64,000 nt of DNA from Fibrobacter succinogenes. Its GTDB lineage: Bacteria > Fibrobacterota > Fibrobacteria > Fibrobacterales > Fibrobacteraceae. The number at the start of each line of letters is the position of its first letter. The stretch's first letter is position 1. The stretch lies in NCBI GenBank assembly GCA_902762305.1, contig CACWNW010000009.1:1-64000 (forward strand), written 5' to 3'. The notes under the pieces are model-generated. The model saw only the letters and a program-made list of their open reading frames with translations, was not told the DNA's origin and did no database searches. The position numbers and the translations under genes were made by a program. Shown here piece after piece: positions 34,601-42,770 of this stretch.

Positions 34601-34793
34601 AAAAATGTCTTTAGGACGAATTACATTTGCCCCAATTTTTGAAGCGGGAGCATTAAAAACACGTGATAGCGATCCCAAAGACCCATTTAAGTATATCACA
34701 ATATCGCCAAACCTATTAAAACAAAATAAAACTCGACTTATTCACGTAGACGAATGCGGTTTTGTATACGATCCCGGATTTAAGGAGAAATGA
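31695..34793 (+). CDS. cas9: CRISPR-associated endonuclease Cas9, type II-C
   Basis: 1032 residues, in the size range of compact II-C Cas9. Start ATG at 31695 follows AAGGA. RuvC-I is YRLGIDLGTASIG (Asp11); the Arg-rich bridge helix is RKMLDRYLRRRKRLIDAL; RuvC-II is QIVIEVARDLK (Glu509); the HNH domain has a CPYTGE lead-in and EVEIEHILPFAQ with His593; RuvC-III is HGHHAIDGLVIA (His742, Asp745). All nuclease residues are intact, so it should cut both strands of target DNA guided by crRNA:tracrRNA. The gene overlaps cas1 by 4 nt. The PAM-interacting C-terminal domain (about 850-1032) gives no PAM prediction by eye. Confidence 0.96.
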   Translation: MEKKRYRLGIDLGTASIGTALVELDGPANRPYPTNILHMGVRIFDDGRDPKTKVPLGVARRMAKQNRKMLDRYLRRRKRLIDALIEFKIWPTDEAQRKALCLLNPYDIRTRALDEKVSLHELGRAIFHLNQRRGFKSNRKTDGGEDGKIRQAVAKLEETFQKEGCRTLGEFYQKCIERGLSVRARLEGAGAKAEYPFYPSRQMIECEFDKIWNKQAEFYPDILTKQAKKKIKETLLYQRPLKPVKPGKCFLEPNEDRAPIASPYFQRFRILQTINELRIISRYGDQRSLTLEERNILLDDLSQKKELKFSAAKKLLSLSVYDRFSIQDERRDKFQGDQIAVLLGNKKYFGKNWKSLPLENQNAIVAELINQDDTENLIKTLCAFGLSKEAAAQLSEETLPTGYGRLSLVALKKIIPFLEEAVITYSEAAAKAGYNHSDNYTGEIFHYLPYYGKVLENRVMRGSGNEADNDEDRYGKVGNPTVHIALNQLRRVVNCVIKHFGAPEQIVIEVARDLKMTQDELKDYKKKQADNEKRNERIDEELRKLGQSVNRENRERFKLWEELADDPKERCCPYTGECISMTRLFSDEVEIEHILPFAQTYEDSLANKTLSMRYANRLKQNRSPYEAFAEHSYKGILPYQKMLDNLQKKGKAWENKRWRFEKGAMDRYNANGDFQARQLTDTAYASRLALEYLKFVCPKDSIWAIPGKMTSILRRQWGLNSILGREMPDGSFKKSRDHHGHHAIDGLVIAMTDRALLKKVSKITQLNWERQERILSHIEPPIIDIFDQAKERLSHLVVSHRKDHGLGGALHNDTAYGIVGEFKEGEVSTVRHKVPITSITGSNFNQIQDESIRYGIQNLIAESSSDAALKDAINEYASRTGIRRVSLIEKLSVVPIKDKSGHIYKAFKPDGNYCYDIWANGDKWEGKIVSRFEANTQGANKSKNVLMRLIVGDTVCREINGKKDYLRLVKMSLGRITFAPIFEAGALKTRDSDPKDPFKYITISPNLLKQNKTRLIHVDECGFVYDPGFKEK

Positions 34794-35710
34794 TAGGTAG
34801 AATTCTAGAAATAGGAACTCCCGGAAAGTTTTTAAAACTTTTCCGTGGGTTCTGCATTATAGAAGAAAAAGGTTCCGAGTTGGGAAGAATTGCCCTTGAT
34901 GACTTGGAATCTGTCATCCTACATTCTCCCGATGGAATCATATCGTACCAACTGTTAGCAGAATTCGCAGACCGGAATATTCCGGTCATTTTTTGCAACG
35001 AAAAGCACATGCCCATAGGCATATATTGGGGGCTCAACGGGCATTACCAAGGATCCAAACGCATCAATCTACAAGCTCAACTGAGTTTACCCAAAAGAAA
35101 GCAAATATGGCAGCAAATCGTTATTGAAAAAATCAAAAACCAAGCTACCGTATTAAAAGCAGCAAAATTAGACTATCTAGACCTTGAGTATTTTGCAAAT
35201 AACGTAAAATCAGGAGATTCAGACAACCGCGAGGGAATCGCTGCTCAGGCCTACTGGTCTCGACTTTTTGGTTCTGAATTTCGAAGGAATCCCGACTTAG
35301 ATGGGATAAACGCATTTCTAAATTACGGCTATGCCATTTTACGAGCAAGCGTGACTAGAGCAATCGTTGCAGTGGGTTTGCACCCAGCTTTCTCTTTGTT
35401 CCACCACAATTCAGAAGACCCCACCCCTTTGGCAAATGATTTAATGGAGCCATGGCGTCCTATTGTCGATATCGCCGTCTACAAATTGTATCTAGCCGAA
35501 AAATCGGAACTTACCTCAAAAGAAAAAGGGACTCTAACCCAAGTATTAGAATGGGATCTAGAGCTAAACAATCAGCGTTCTCCTCTCCGAATTTGCCTCC
35601 AACGCCTATGCAATAGTTTTGTGGATATCTGTGAAGGGAATTCGTCAAATCTTCTATTTGCCAAAATTCCTTCTATTGAAGAGATTCAAGAAGAATGGTC
35701 TGAAGTTTGA
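34790..35710 (+). CDS. cas1: CRISPR integrase Cas1 (type II)
   Basis: 306 residues, starting in an ATGA overlap with cas9 and supported by AGGAG. Metal-binding residues are visible: Glu in DNREGIAAQAYW, His in AVGLHPAFSLFH and Asp in DLMEPWRPIVD. The N-terminal beta-domain (ILEIGTPGKFLKLFRGF) and the II-type GFDP-equivalent region are normal. With Cas2 it integrates new spacers at the leader end of the array. There is no csn2 or cas4, as expected for subtype II-C. Confidence 0.95.
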   Translation: MIGRILEIGTPGKFLKLFRGFCIIEEKGSELGRIALDDLESVILHSPDGIISYQLLAEFADRNIPVIFCNEKHMPIGIYWGLNGHYQGSKRINLQAQLSLPKRKQIWQQIVIEKIKNQATVLKAAKLDYLDLEYFANNVKSGDSDNREGIAAQAYWSRLFGSEFRRNPDLDGINAFLNYGYAILRASVTRAIVAVGLHPAFSLFHHNSEDPTPLANDLMEPWRPIVDIAVYKLYLAEKSELTSKEKGTLTQVLEWDLELNNQRSPLRICLQRLCNSFVDICEGNSSNLLFAKIPSIEEIQEEWSEV

Positions 35711-36039
35711 AAAGACTTAGTGGATATAGAATTTTGTGGCTGATGGTCCTTTTTGATTTACCTGTTGTTGAAGAGCCCGATAGAAAGGCCGCAACGGCTT
35801 TTCGGCAATTTCTGCTAGACGAAGGATTTGAAATGGCCCAATTTTCAGTTTATATGCGGCACTGTTCCGGCAAGGAACATGCAGAAAAATACTACCGCCA
35901 TATAGAAATGAACCTTCCTCCTGGAGGCAAGGTTCACATCATCACAATAACAGACAAACAATTTGAAAACATCGTGCGTTTTCAAAACAGTTTTCAAGAG
36001 CCTCGCAAAAAAAATCCAGACCAGTTATGCCTGTTCTAG
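35707..36039 (+). CDS. cas2: CRISPR-associated protein Cas2
   Basis: 110 residues from TTG at 35707, overlapping the cas1 stop by 4 nt. The opening RLSGYRILWLMVLFDLPV and the middle FEMAQFSVYMRHC match type II-C Cas2 along its full length, which favours the TTG over the internal ATG at 35743. The C-terminus GGKVHIITITDKQFENIVRF is also typical. It forms the structural core of the Cas1-Cas2 integrase. A T-run follows the stop codon and may end the cas transcript just before the array. Confidence 0.93.
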   Translation: MKRLSGYRILWLMVLFDLPVVEEPDRKAATAFRQFLLDEGFEMAQFSVYMRHCSGKEHAEKYYRHIEMNLPPGGKVHIITITDKQFENIVRFQNSFQEPRKKNPDQLCLF

Positions 36040-36110
36040 CTTTTTTTTGCCCGTTTTTCTGGCGGATTAGTCGGCTAACCTGCTGTTTTACAACACTTTA
36101 GCGCGAAACT
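36040..36110. other. Putative spacer-insertion leader between cas2 and the array
   Basis: 71 bp between the cas2 stop and the first intact repeat, with a T8 run at 36042-36049 and TTTACAACACTTTAGCGCG next to the repeat. The array decays at its opposite end, so new spacers most likely enter here. Confidence 0.5.
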
Positions 36111-38057
36111 AATATAGAAACTTAGGAAATGAGGTTTCGCCAGAACGAAAAATTCTGATGCGGGAATGTAGTCTTCAATATAGAAACTTAGGAAATGAGG
36201 TTTCGCCAGAACTCGCCAGAGCAAGCGTCTCGCTATTTTTTAAATATAGAAACTTAGGAAATGAGGTTTCGCCAGAACTGAGATAGTTAACGGGGAGCAG
36301 AAATTTTAAATATAGAAACTTAGGAAATGAGGTTTCGCCAGAACAGAATTGATTGATGTTTATGTTGATTGAAAAATATAGAAACTTAGGAAATGAGGTT
36401 TCGCCAGAACGACCCACAACTCACGCAACAGCAACAAGAAATATAGAAACTTAGGAAATGAGGTTTCGCCAGAACACTTTCATCTTCGACATAAAACCAA
36501 GGTCTAATATAGAAACTTAGGAAATGAGGTTTCGCCAGAACCCGCCGGGCGTCCCGGACCTCGCCCGAGTGAATATAGAAACTTAGGAAATGAGGTTTCG
36601 CCAGAACCACCTGTCGCAAATTAACGTAATGTTCATAAATATAGAAACTTAGGAAATGAGGTTTCGCCAGAACTTGGCGATGGGCTTGTTCAGGTTCCCA
36701 AGAAATATAGAAACTTAGGAAATGAGGTTTCGCCAGAACTCGGACTATTCTGAGGAAGAGCGTCTACTTAATATAGAAACTTAGGAAATGAGGTTTCGCC
36801 AGAACCATATTAAGCTTAAGTATTTGAGCGCGCTTAATATAGAAACTTAGGAAATGAGGTTTCGCCAGAACCAGCGTGATTCTGTTAAGCTCGAAACGGC
36901 TAATATAGAAACTTAGGAAATGAGGTTTCGCCAGAACAAGTCAATTGTCTGTTCCGACAGGTCGTGGAATATAGAAACTTAGGAAATGAGGTTTCGCCAG
37001 AACGATTACATCGATGTAACGTATGACAGTTTGAATATAGAAACTTAGGAAATGAGGTTTCGCCAGAACTCACCGACACCCTTTCCGACATACTCACCAA
37101 TATAGAAACTTAGGAAATGAGGTTTCGCCAGAACCTGAAAGCAAATCACAACATATTACCGGACAATATAGAAACTTAGGAAATGAGGTTTCGCCAGAAC
37201 TCCGTGAGTGGCTTTGGCGTGAATATGATTAATATAGAAACTTAGGAAATGAGGTTTCGCCAGAACTGGATAGGATGTGTCGGCCTCGCGACGATGAATA
37301 TAGAAACTTAGGAAATGAGGTTTCGCCAGAACTTCGACTGCCGCCCTGCCCATCTAAAGTTTAATATAGAAACTTAGGAAATGAGGTTTCGCCAGAACAT
37401 GCTCGCTATCGAGGATTCGTTCGAGACTAATATAGAAACTTAGGAAATGAGGTTTCGCCAGAACTCGCACGTTAAACAAGTAAGAGTGCACGCCAAATAT
37501 AGAAACTTAGGAAATGAGGTTTCGCCAGAACAATACAATGCGATGTGGCGCAAGAAGAACAAATATAGAAACTTAGGAAATGAGGTTTCGCCAGAACTCA
37601 CGGGAACCATGATGCGCAACAAACCCGAATATAGAAACTTAGGAAATGAGGTTTCGCCAGAACTCCCTGCGTAGTTCTGAATTAGGCATATTGAATATAG
37701 AAACTTAGGAAATGAGGTTTCGCCAGAACAAGGGATCCGGCTTATAGTTCTTAATGCTAAATATAGAAACTTAGGAAATGAGGTTTCGCCAGAACAGTTC
37801 AAGCATTCTCCGCATGCGGACAAAGAATATAGAAACTTAGGAAATGAGGTTTCGCCAGAACTGTTGAACTTGGCACCAAAATTTTTGATTTAATATAGAA
37901 ACTTAGGAAATGAGGTTTCGCCAGAACAGACCCATGTATTCCACGTCCGGCTCGTGAATATAGAAACTTAGGAAACAAGGTCTCGTTAGAACCTTCTATG
38001 TCACAATGTTCGCTAATATTAAATATAGAAATTTATGAAACAAAATTTCGCCAAAGC
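36111..38057 (-). CRISPR. Type II-C CRISPR array, 30 repeats and 29 spacers
   Basis: Repeat length is 36 bp; on the plus strand it begins AATATAGAAACTTAGG and ends GAGGTTTCGCCAGAAC. Twenty-eight copies appear identical (starts 36111, 36177 ... 37892). Copies 29 (37957-37992) and 30 (38022-38057) are degenerate, the last with about nine changes. Spacers are 29-31 nt, mostly 30. The tracrRNA anti-repeat is on the minus strand, so crRNAs read right to left with the repeat as GTTCTGGCGAAACC...TTTCTATATT. In that direction each repeat ends in TATATT, a -10-like hexamer. No spacer source could be searched. Confidence 0.98.
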
Positions 38058-38228
38058 AAAATTTTACTGTCGTCGACATGGTTGGCAAATATGCCATGTA
38101 TTTTTGTGGCAGTCCAAATACTTGAAAAGCCGTTATTTTCAGCGATCAACAACCCACCATTCCTCCCCCATTTTCACACAAAAATCCTATAAAACTATTT
38201 TACGTCATTTTATGACACACCCTAAATC

Positions 38229-38234
38229 TATATT
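38229..38234 (+). promoter_or_regulatory. -10-like element for the 38266 gene
   Basis: TATATT 32 nt before the ATG, with an AGGAGG ribosome-binding site between. The 208-nt gap from the array to the gene is AT-rich and otherwise shows only a short TGGCA-AATA-TGCCA inverted repeat. Confidence 0.4.
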
Positions 38235-38265
38235 TTCATTGTAACCTTCAACAAGGAGGCCTACA

Positions 38266-39279
38266 ATGGCAAAGGATATCTTCTACGTCAAGGTCGAGAC
38301 GGCCAAGGCGGCAACCGTCTACGCCTTCACCCGGAGCGAAACCGGCATCATGGACTACGCGGGCACGGCAACGCCATCCGCCGATGAACTCTCGCAGATG
38401 CAGTGCGTCGAGGGGAGCGCCTACTTCACGCCTTCGTGGTACACCTACCTGCCCAAGGAGCTGCAGGCGGAAATCACGGTATTCATACCGGCCGCCATCA
38501 AGGACCTGGATGCGAACCAGTATTCCTTCTTGCTGCACGTGGGCGCCCTGCTGCTCGCCGTACAGGAACGCGACAGCCTCCTCACCGCCGAACTCCTGCA
38601 CCGGCGTTCGATGGTCTTCGCGAGCTTCACGCCGATCCTGCTGCACATCCTGAAGCCCGTCGCGGCCGAGGCACTTTTCGCATGGGTCTACGGGAACTTC
38701 AGCGGCAACGGCAACTTCAAGAACATCTACGCGGTCGACGCGCCCATCTCCACCGGCGAGACCGACACGGCGGCAATCCTCTTCGCGGCCGCGCGCGACG
38801 CGCTCGAGCCCGTACCGCACAAGGAATCGCCCGAAGAAATGTTCATCCGTTACTTCGGCGAGGGCACTAGGCGTTTCGATTTCACCATCGGGATAGTCGG
38901 TACCGCGAACCACCCGTGGGTCGACGGTGTCGAGAAATTCGGGGTCATCTCCGATGCCGCGGTCAGCTTCCATTTCGGCGACGACCCCGCGGCCGCCGGC
39001 AAAAAACACCAGGAAATCTTCGCATCGCTCAAGACGAAGGTGCAGGCGGAACCGTACAACCCGCACGACCACAACGCCATCAGCGTGGGCATCGACGACC
39101 TGGAAGCCGTCCTCAAGGGCGTCCCGAGCAAGAGCAAGGCGGGCTACCTGCGGGCGACAGGCGCCGCCATCCTCCGCAAGGCGCGACCGAACCTGTACTG
39201 CTACGATTCCTCGCTCTGGCGCATCGGCGGCAATCCCGACTACTTCGAGAACGCCATCGTGGTGCGGATACGGTTCTAA
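38266..39279 (+). CDS. Protein of unknown function next to the CRISPR array
   Basis: 337 residues from ATG at 38266, with a full AGGAGG 8 nt upstream. No signal peptide or membrane helix. The N-terminal half has a long helical stretch (FLLHVGALLLAVQERDSLLTAELLHRR); the C-terminal half is mixed (FDFTIGIVGTANHPWVDGV, HFGDDPAAAGKKHQEIF) and ends NAIVVRIRF. It is GC-rich, unlike the AT-rich array edge. I recognise no domain. A second unrecognised GC-rich gene follows after a palindrome. Soluble cytoplasmic protein is the only safe statement. Confidence 0.65.
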   Translation: MAKDIFYVKVETAKAATVYAFTRSETGIMDYAGTATPSADELSQMQCVEGSAYFTPSWYTYLPKELQAEITVFIPAAIKDLDANQYSFLLHVGALLLAVQERDSLLTAELLHRRSMVFASFTPILLHILKPVAAEALFAWVYGNFSGNGNFKNIYAVDAPISTGETDTAAILFAAARDALEPVPHKESPEEMFIRYFGEGTRRFDFTIGIVGTANHPWVDGVEKFGVISDAAVSFHFGDDPAAAGKKHQEIFASLKTKVQAEPYNPHDHNAISVGIDDLEAVLKGVPSKSKAGYLRATGAAILRKARPNLYCYDSSLWRIGGNPDYFENAIVVRIRF

Positions 39280-39338
39280 TAGTTTGGGCATGGCGAAAAA
39301 ATGACTTTCGTTTTACAAAACTCCCTTGTTTTTCGATA

Positions 39339-39374
39339 CTATTTATGCGTATATTGATATATATGCATAAATAG
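39339..39374. promoter_or_regulatory. Inverted repeat upstream of the 39421 gene
   Basis: CTATTTATGC (39339-39348) and GCATAAATAG (39365-39374) are exact complements around an AT-rich centre with further partial pairing. It lies 47 nt before the start codon and could be a regulator binding site. Confidence 0.45.
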
Positions 39375-39420
39375 AAACGACAGTAATCACCGTTTTCCAT
39401 CAAAAAACAAAGGAGTCCCC

Positions 39421-40155
39421 ATGCCCGAAACCATCCAAGAAACCTACGCCGACTTCTGCAGGCGCCAAAAGGCCGGCCTGCTCATCGTCGGCGAACAGCA
39501 GCAAAAAGAAGAGGAAGACCAGGAGGCGCTCCGCGACATCCACGAAAAACGCTACGAGCGCAAGTACGACCTGTTCTTCGACAACCTCGACCTGATTCTC
39601 CGACACAGGGAAGAGATTCTCGCGACGCCCCGTTACGCGAACATCGACGCGCACTACGCGCTGGGAGGTGGCGGGCTGTATGTCGGCGAGCTCCGCACGG
39701 CAAGGCAGTTCAATATCGCCGGGACGCTCGTCACGTTCAACCTCAAGCTCGGAACCGTACTCAAGATCTGGGATACCGACCAGTTCCGCGCCCGGTGCGA
39801 ATGCGGGGAGACGGCCGTCATCAGGCATTTTGTCGGGTCGCCGCTCTCGGGCGGGTCCAACGCGACCGCGGTATGCCCCAAGTGCAAGAAGAAGACCCAT
39901 GTCGCGAACAGGAGCTTCGGCATGTACTACTTCTACGTGAAGGGGATGCTCGACGACGATATCGAAATGGTCGTGAAGAACCTTATCGTCAAGTGGACCG
40001 TCGCCGAGGTGGAGCACCAGAAGAAGGTCGCCGAAGGCAAATGCCGCGACCCCAAAATCGCGCAGGACTTCAAAGGCGACAAGGAAACCTGCAGCCTCGA
40101 AACCATGCTGCAGGAACTACGCCTGAAGGAGTTCAAGGAATCGGGAAACTTTTGA
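39421..40155 (+). CDS. Zinc-ribbon-like protein of unknown function, possibly truncated
   Basis: 244 residues from ATG at 39421, with AGGAG 6 nt upstream. The N-terminus is a charged coiled-coil-like helix (EQQQKEEEDQEALRDIHEKR). Residues ~120-165 hold two Cys pairs, CEC and CPKC, within RARCECGETAV and TAVCPKCKKKTHV, a probable zinc ribbon. The C-terminus is helical and charged. The frame stays open past the TGA at 40153-40155 for 23 more codons (EKEHPDLDEQWSKEAEGIG...) with similar composition, so the stop may be a recent mutation. No family recognised. Confidence 0.65.
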   Translation: MPETIQETYADFCRRQKAGLLIVGEQQQKEEEDQEALRDIHEKRYERKYDLFFDNLDLILRHREEILATPRYANIDAHYALGGGGLYVGELRTARQFNIAGTLVTFNLKLGTVLKIWDTDQFRARCECGETAVIRHFVGSPLSGGSNATAVCPKCKKKTHVANRSFGMYYFYVKGMLDDDIEMVVKNLIVKWTVAEVEHQKKVAEGKCRDPKIAQDFKGDKETCSLETMLQELRLKEFKESGNF

Positions 40156-40279
40156 GAAAAGGAACACCCCGACCTGGACGAGCAATGGTCCAAAGAGGCC
40201 GAAGGCATAGGCCCGAGAGACGAGTAGCACCGCATTTCAGTCGCATAAACGCCTATTTATGGCCGCGGGAAAGTCGCCA

Positions 40280-40302
40280 AATTTAACTTAATAAGTTAAA
40301 TT
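40280..40302. promoter_or_regulatory. 23-bp palindrome upstream of the AAA ATPase gene
   Basis: AATTTAACTTA and its exact complement TAAGTTAAATT surround a single A. It ends 17 nt before the start codon, overlapping any likely transcription start, so it is a good repressor-site candidate. Another TTAAGTTA follows at 40301. Confidence 0.55.
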
Positions 40303-40319
40303 AAGTTAGAGAGGTGGAT

Positions 40320-42050
40320 ATGAGCATCGGCGGCATTACATACAAGAAGATTAACGGCAAGCGGTACGCCTATTACCAGTGGTGCGAAAATGGCAAGCAG
40401 CGGAGCCGTCGCGTCAAGGACGACGAGTTGGAATCGCTCGTAGCGCAAATCGAGTTGGCCAAGAGCCAGGCAGCACTCGGGCGCTCCATGGAATTGTCCG
40501 ATGTCCGGGCGGTTTATCCGGCGCAATCGGCGTTCAAGACCGATGTAAAGACCGGTGTGCTGCTCGAAAATTTTGCCGCCCCCGTGAAGGGGTTCAAGAA
40601 GCGAGAGTGTTTCGCGGCTTTGCACGAATATGTTTATGGAGCGAATAACGACCGAGTTCTGGTGCTGTATGGGTTGCGTCGTACCGGCAAAACGACGCTC
40701 GTGCGTCAGCTGATTGGAGAAATGGATGCGGCGCACCGCGCTAAGACTGCCTTTGTCCAGGTGAATGCGCGACATACCCTTGCCGATGTCAATCACGATT
40801 TGAAATTGTTGGAATCGCAGGGCTTCAAGTACGTGTTTGTCGATGAAGTGACTCAGCTCGGTGATTTTATCGAGGGAGCGGCGCTCTTTTCGGATGTATT
40901 TGCCGTGGGCGGCATGAAGGTCATCCTTTCGGGAACAGATTCGCTCGGGTTCGTATTTTCTGAAGACGAGCAACTTTATGACCGCTGCATTCTACTGCAT
41001 ACTACATTTATTCCGTACCGTGAATTTGAGCGCGTGCTGGGCGTCGCGGGTATAGACGAGTTCATTCGTTACGGCGGCACCATGAGCATGGGCGGCACCA
41101 ATTACAACAAGGATGCGTTTACCTTTGCGACCAAGAAGGGCGCCGACGATTATGTGGATTCCGCCATTGCAAGGAACATTCAGCATTCTCTTAAGTGCTA
41201 CCAGTATGGCGGCCATTTCCGCTCGCTCCATCAGCTGTATGAACGCGGTGAGTTGACGAATGCCATTAACCGCATTGTAGAAGATATAAACAATCGTTTT
41301 ACGCTCGATGTATTGACTCGCGACTTCGCATCGAATAACTTGAAAATTTCGGCATCGAATTTGCGCCGCGACAGGATGCACCCGACAGATGTTCTGGATA
41401 AAGTCGATGCGGCGGCAGTCGCACAAAAAATGAAACGCCTGCTCGAAATCAGGAACCGCAACGAATGTTCGGTGAATATTGAAGACGCCCATCGGGTAGA
41501 AATCCGCGAATACCTGCAGATGCTCGATATGATTTGCCCGATTGACGTGGTGAACATGGCGTCGCTCAACCAGACTGCTTTCAGAACGGTTTTGGCGCAG
41601 CCAGGCTTGCGTTATGCGCAATCCGAGGCGCTTGTCCGTAGCCTTATGATGGACGAGGCGTTCAAGAAAATTTCGATTGAAGAGCGCAACCGCATTATCG
41701 CGAGAATCCTGGATGAAATCAGGGGCCGCATGATGGAAGAAATTGTGCTGCTCGAAACCAAGATGGCACGGCCGGACAGGCAGATTTTTACGCTGCAGTT
41801 CCCTGTGGGCGAATTCGACATGGTCGTGTTTGATTCTGAAAATGCCTGCTGCGAAGTTTACGAAATCAAGCATAGCGACAAGGCCGTGCCTGCGCAGTGC
41901 CGCCACCTGCTCGACAAAAAGAAATGCCACGAGACGGAATTCCGCTATGGCAAAATCAAGGGCCAATACGTAATTTACCGTGGCAGGTCTTGCCGCTTGG
42001 GCGATATCGAGTACATGAATGTAGAAGAGTATTTGAAAGGCCTTGGCTAA
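40320..42050 (+). CDS. AAA ATPase with C-terminal nuclease-like region
   Basis: 576 residues from ATG at 40320, with GAGGTGG just upstream. Residues 1-60 are a small basic domain (YKKINGKRYAYYQWCENGKQ, RSRRVKDDELESL) resembling a DNA-associated module. The AAA core has Walker A GLRRTGKTTLV near residue 118, Walker B KYVFVDEVTQL and a sensor ILSGTDSLGF. The C-terminal ~100 residues look like a PD-(D/E)XK fold (GEFDMVVFDSENACCEVYEIKHS), as in AAA_14/DUF4143 proteins. These are widespread accessory ATPases, often called superfamily I/STAND-like ATP-binding proteins, and their role is mostly unknown. The gene is a single transcription unit behind a palindrome. Confidence 0.75.
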   Translation: MSIGGITYKKINGKRYAYYQWCENGKQRSRRVKDDELESLVAQIELAKSQAALGRSMELSDVRAVYPAQSAFKTDVKTGVLLENFAAPVKGFKKRECFAALHEYVYGANNDRVLVLYGLRRTGKTTLVRQLIGEMDAAHRAKTAFVQVNARHTLADVNHDLKLLESQGFKYVFVDEVTQLGDFIEGAALFSDVFAVGGMKVILSGTDSLGFVFSEDEQLYDRCILLHTTFIPYREFERVLGVAGIDEFIRYGGTMSMGGTNYNKDAFTFATKKGADDYVDSAIARNIQHSLKCYQYGGHFRSLHQLYERGELTNAINRIVEDINNRFTLDVLTRDFASNNLKISASNLRRDRMHPTDVLDKVDAAAVAQKMKRLLEIRNRNECSVNIEDAHRVEIREYLQMLDMICPIDVVNMASLNQTAFRTVLAQPGLRYAQSEALVRSLMMDEAFKKISIEERNRIIARILDEIRGRMMEEIVLLETKMARPDRQIFTLQFPVGEFDMVVFDSENACCEVYEIKHSDKAVPAQCRHLLDKKKCHETEFRYGKIKGQYVIYRGRSCRLGDIEYMNVEEYLKGLG

Positions 42051-42098
42051 AATGCGTAAATGGGAAGAGTGGTAAATTGTTATCTATGGCGATAGAAA

Positions 42099-42734
42099 AT
42101 GAGCGAGATTTCGTACAGCAAAAAGAACGACCATATTGAATGCGTGCGTTACAAGGATTGGCGCAAGTCGTACCCGCCGCACACGCATACCGGGCACATG
42201 ACCGTGGGCTATATCGAAGAAGGCCGCGTTTGCATTGTGCTGAACGGCGATGCAAAAATTTATGGCGCCGGGGAACAGTTCCAGATTCCGCCGAATACGT
42301 TGCACGAAATCAAGACCGTAGATGATGAATGCTATTCAATGGTGGTGCTGTGTATCGCCTTGGAGTCCGACGAGATTGTTGCCGAGGGCTGCGCGCGAGA
42401 TTATGAAAGCACCGTCGCGCGGTTAGATGAACTGCAAAAAAGCATTCTCGAAAATCCCGAGAACATTTATTTGATAGAGCAGATGGCGCATGACGCGTGC
42501 ATCAGCCCGTTCCACATGATACGCGAATTCAAGAAGGCCTTCGGACTCACGCCGCATCAGTTCCAGATGCAGTGCAAAGTCCGCAAGGCGCAAAAGCTGC
42601 TCGAAGAAAGGCCCGCGGCCGAGGTGACGTATGACGCCGGTTTTTACGACCAAAGTCACATGGACCGCTGCTTTAAAAAAGTTGTCGGCCTTTCTCCGAA
42701 GGAATATAAACGCGCCGTGAAGACGGATGACTAA
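42099..42734 (+). CDS. AraC family transcriptional regulator
   Basis: 211 residues, shorter than the usual ~290. The N-terminus is a cupin-like sensing domain with YPPHTHTGHMTVGYIEEGRV and FQIPPNTLHEI. The C-terminus (about 105-205) is the two-helix-turn-helix AraC domain (IYLIEQMAHDACISPFHMIREFKKAFGLTPHQF, in parts: LIEQMAHDACISPFHMIREF; FGLTPHQFQMQCKVRKAQ; AGFYDQSHMDRCFKKVVGLSPKEY). It probably binds a small effector and activates nearby genes; the convergent cupin and the acetyltransferase beyond it are candidates. Confidence 0.88.
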   Translation: MSEISYSKKNDHIECVRYKDWRKSYPPHTHTGHMTVGYIEEGRVCIVLNGDAKIYGAGEQFQIPPNTLHEIKTVDDECYSMVVLCIALESDEIVAEGCARDYESTVARLDELQKSILENPENIYLIEQMAHDACISPFHMIREFKKAFGLTPHQFQMQCKVRKAQKLLEERPAAEVTYDAGFYDQSHMDRCFKKVVGLSPKEYKRAVKTDD

Positions 42735-42770
42735 TACGTCATTGCGAGACCGTAAGGGCGACGCAATCTC

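Noticed and set aside
36175-37823. Minus-strand open frames rich in repeated SGETSFPKFLY or VLAKPHFLSFYI peptides
   Set aside because: They are translations of the CRISPR repeats; spacers and repeats happen to keep frames open.
36111-38057. Plus-strand transcription of the array from the cas operon
   Set aside because: The tracrRNA promoter and terminator are both on the minus strand, and its anti-repeat is complementary only to minus-strand crRNA.
40314-42050. Calling the AAA ATPase a transposition or CRISPR protein
   Set aside because: Its N-terminal domain resembles modules seen with transposases, but no transposon ends or conserved link to CRISPR can be shown here.
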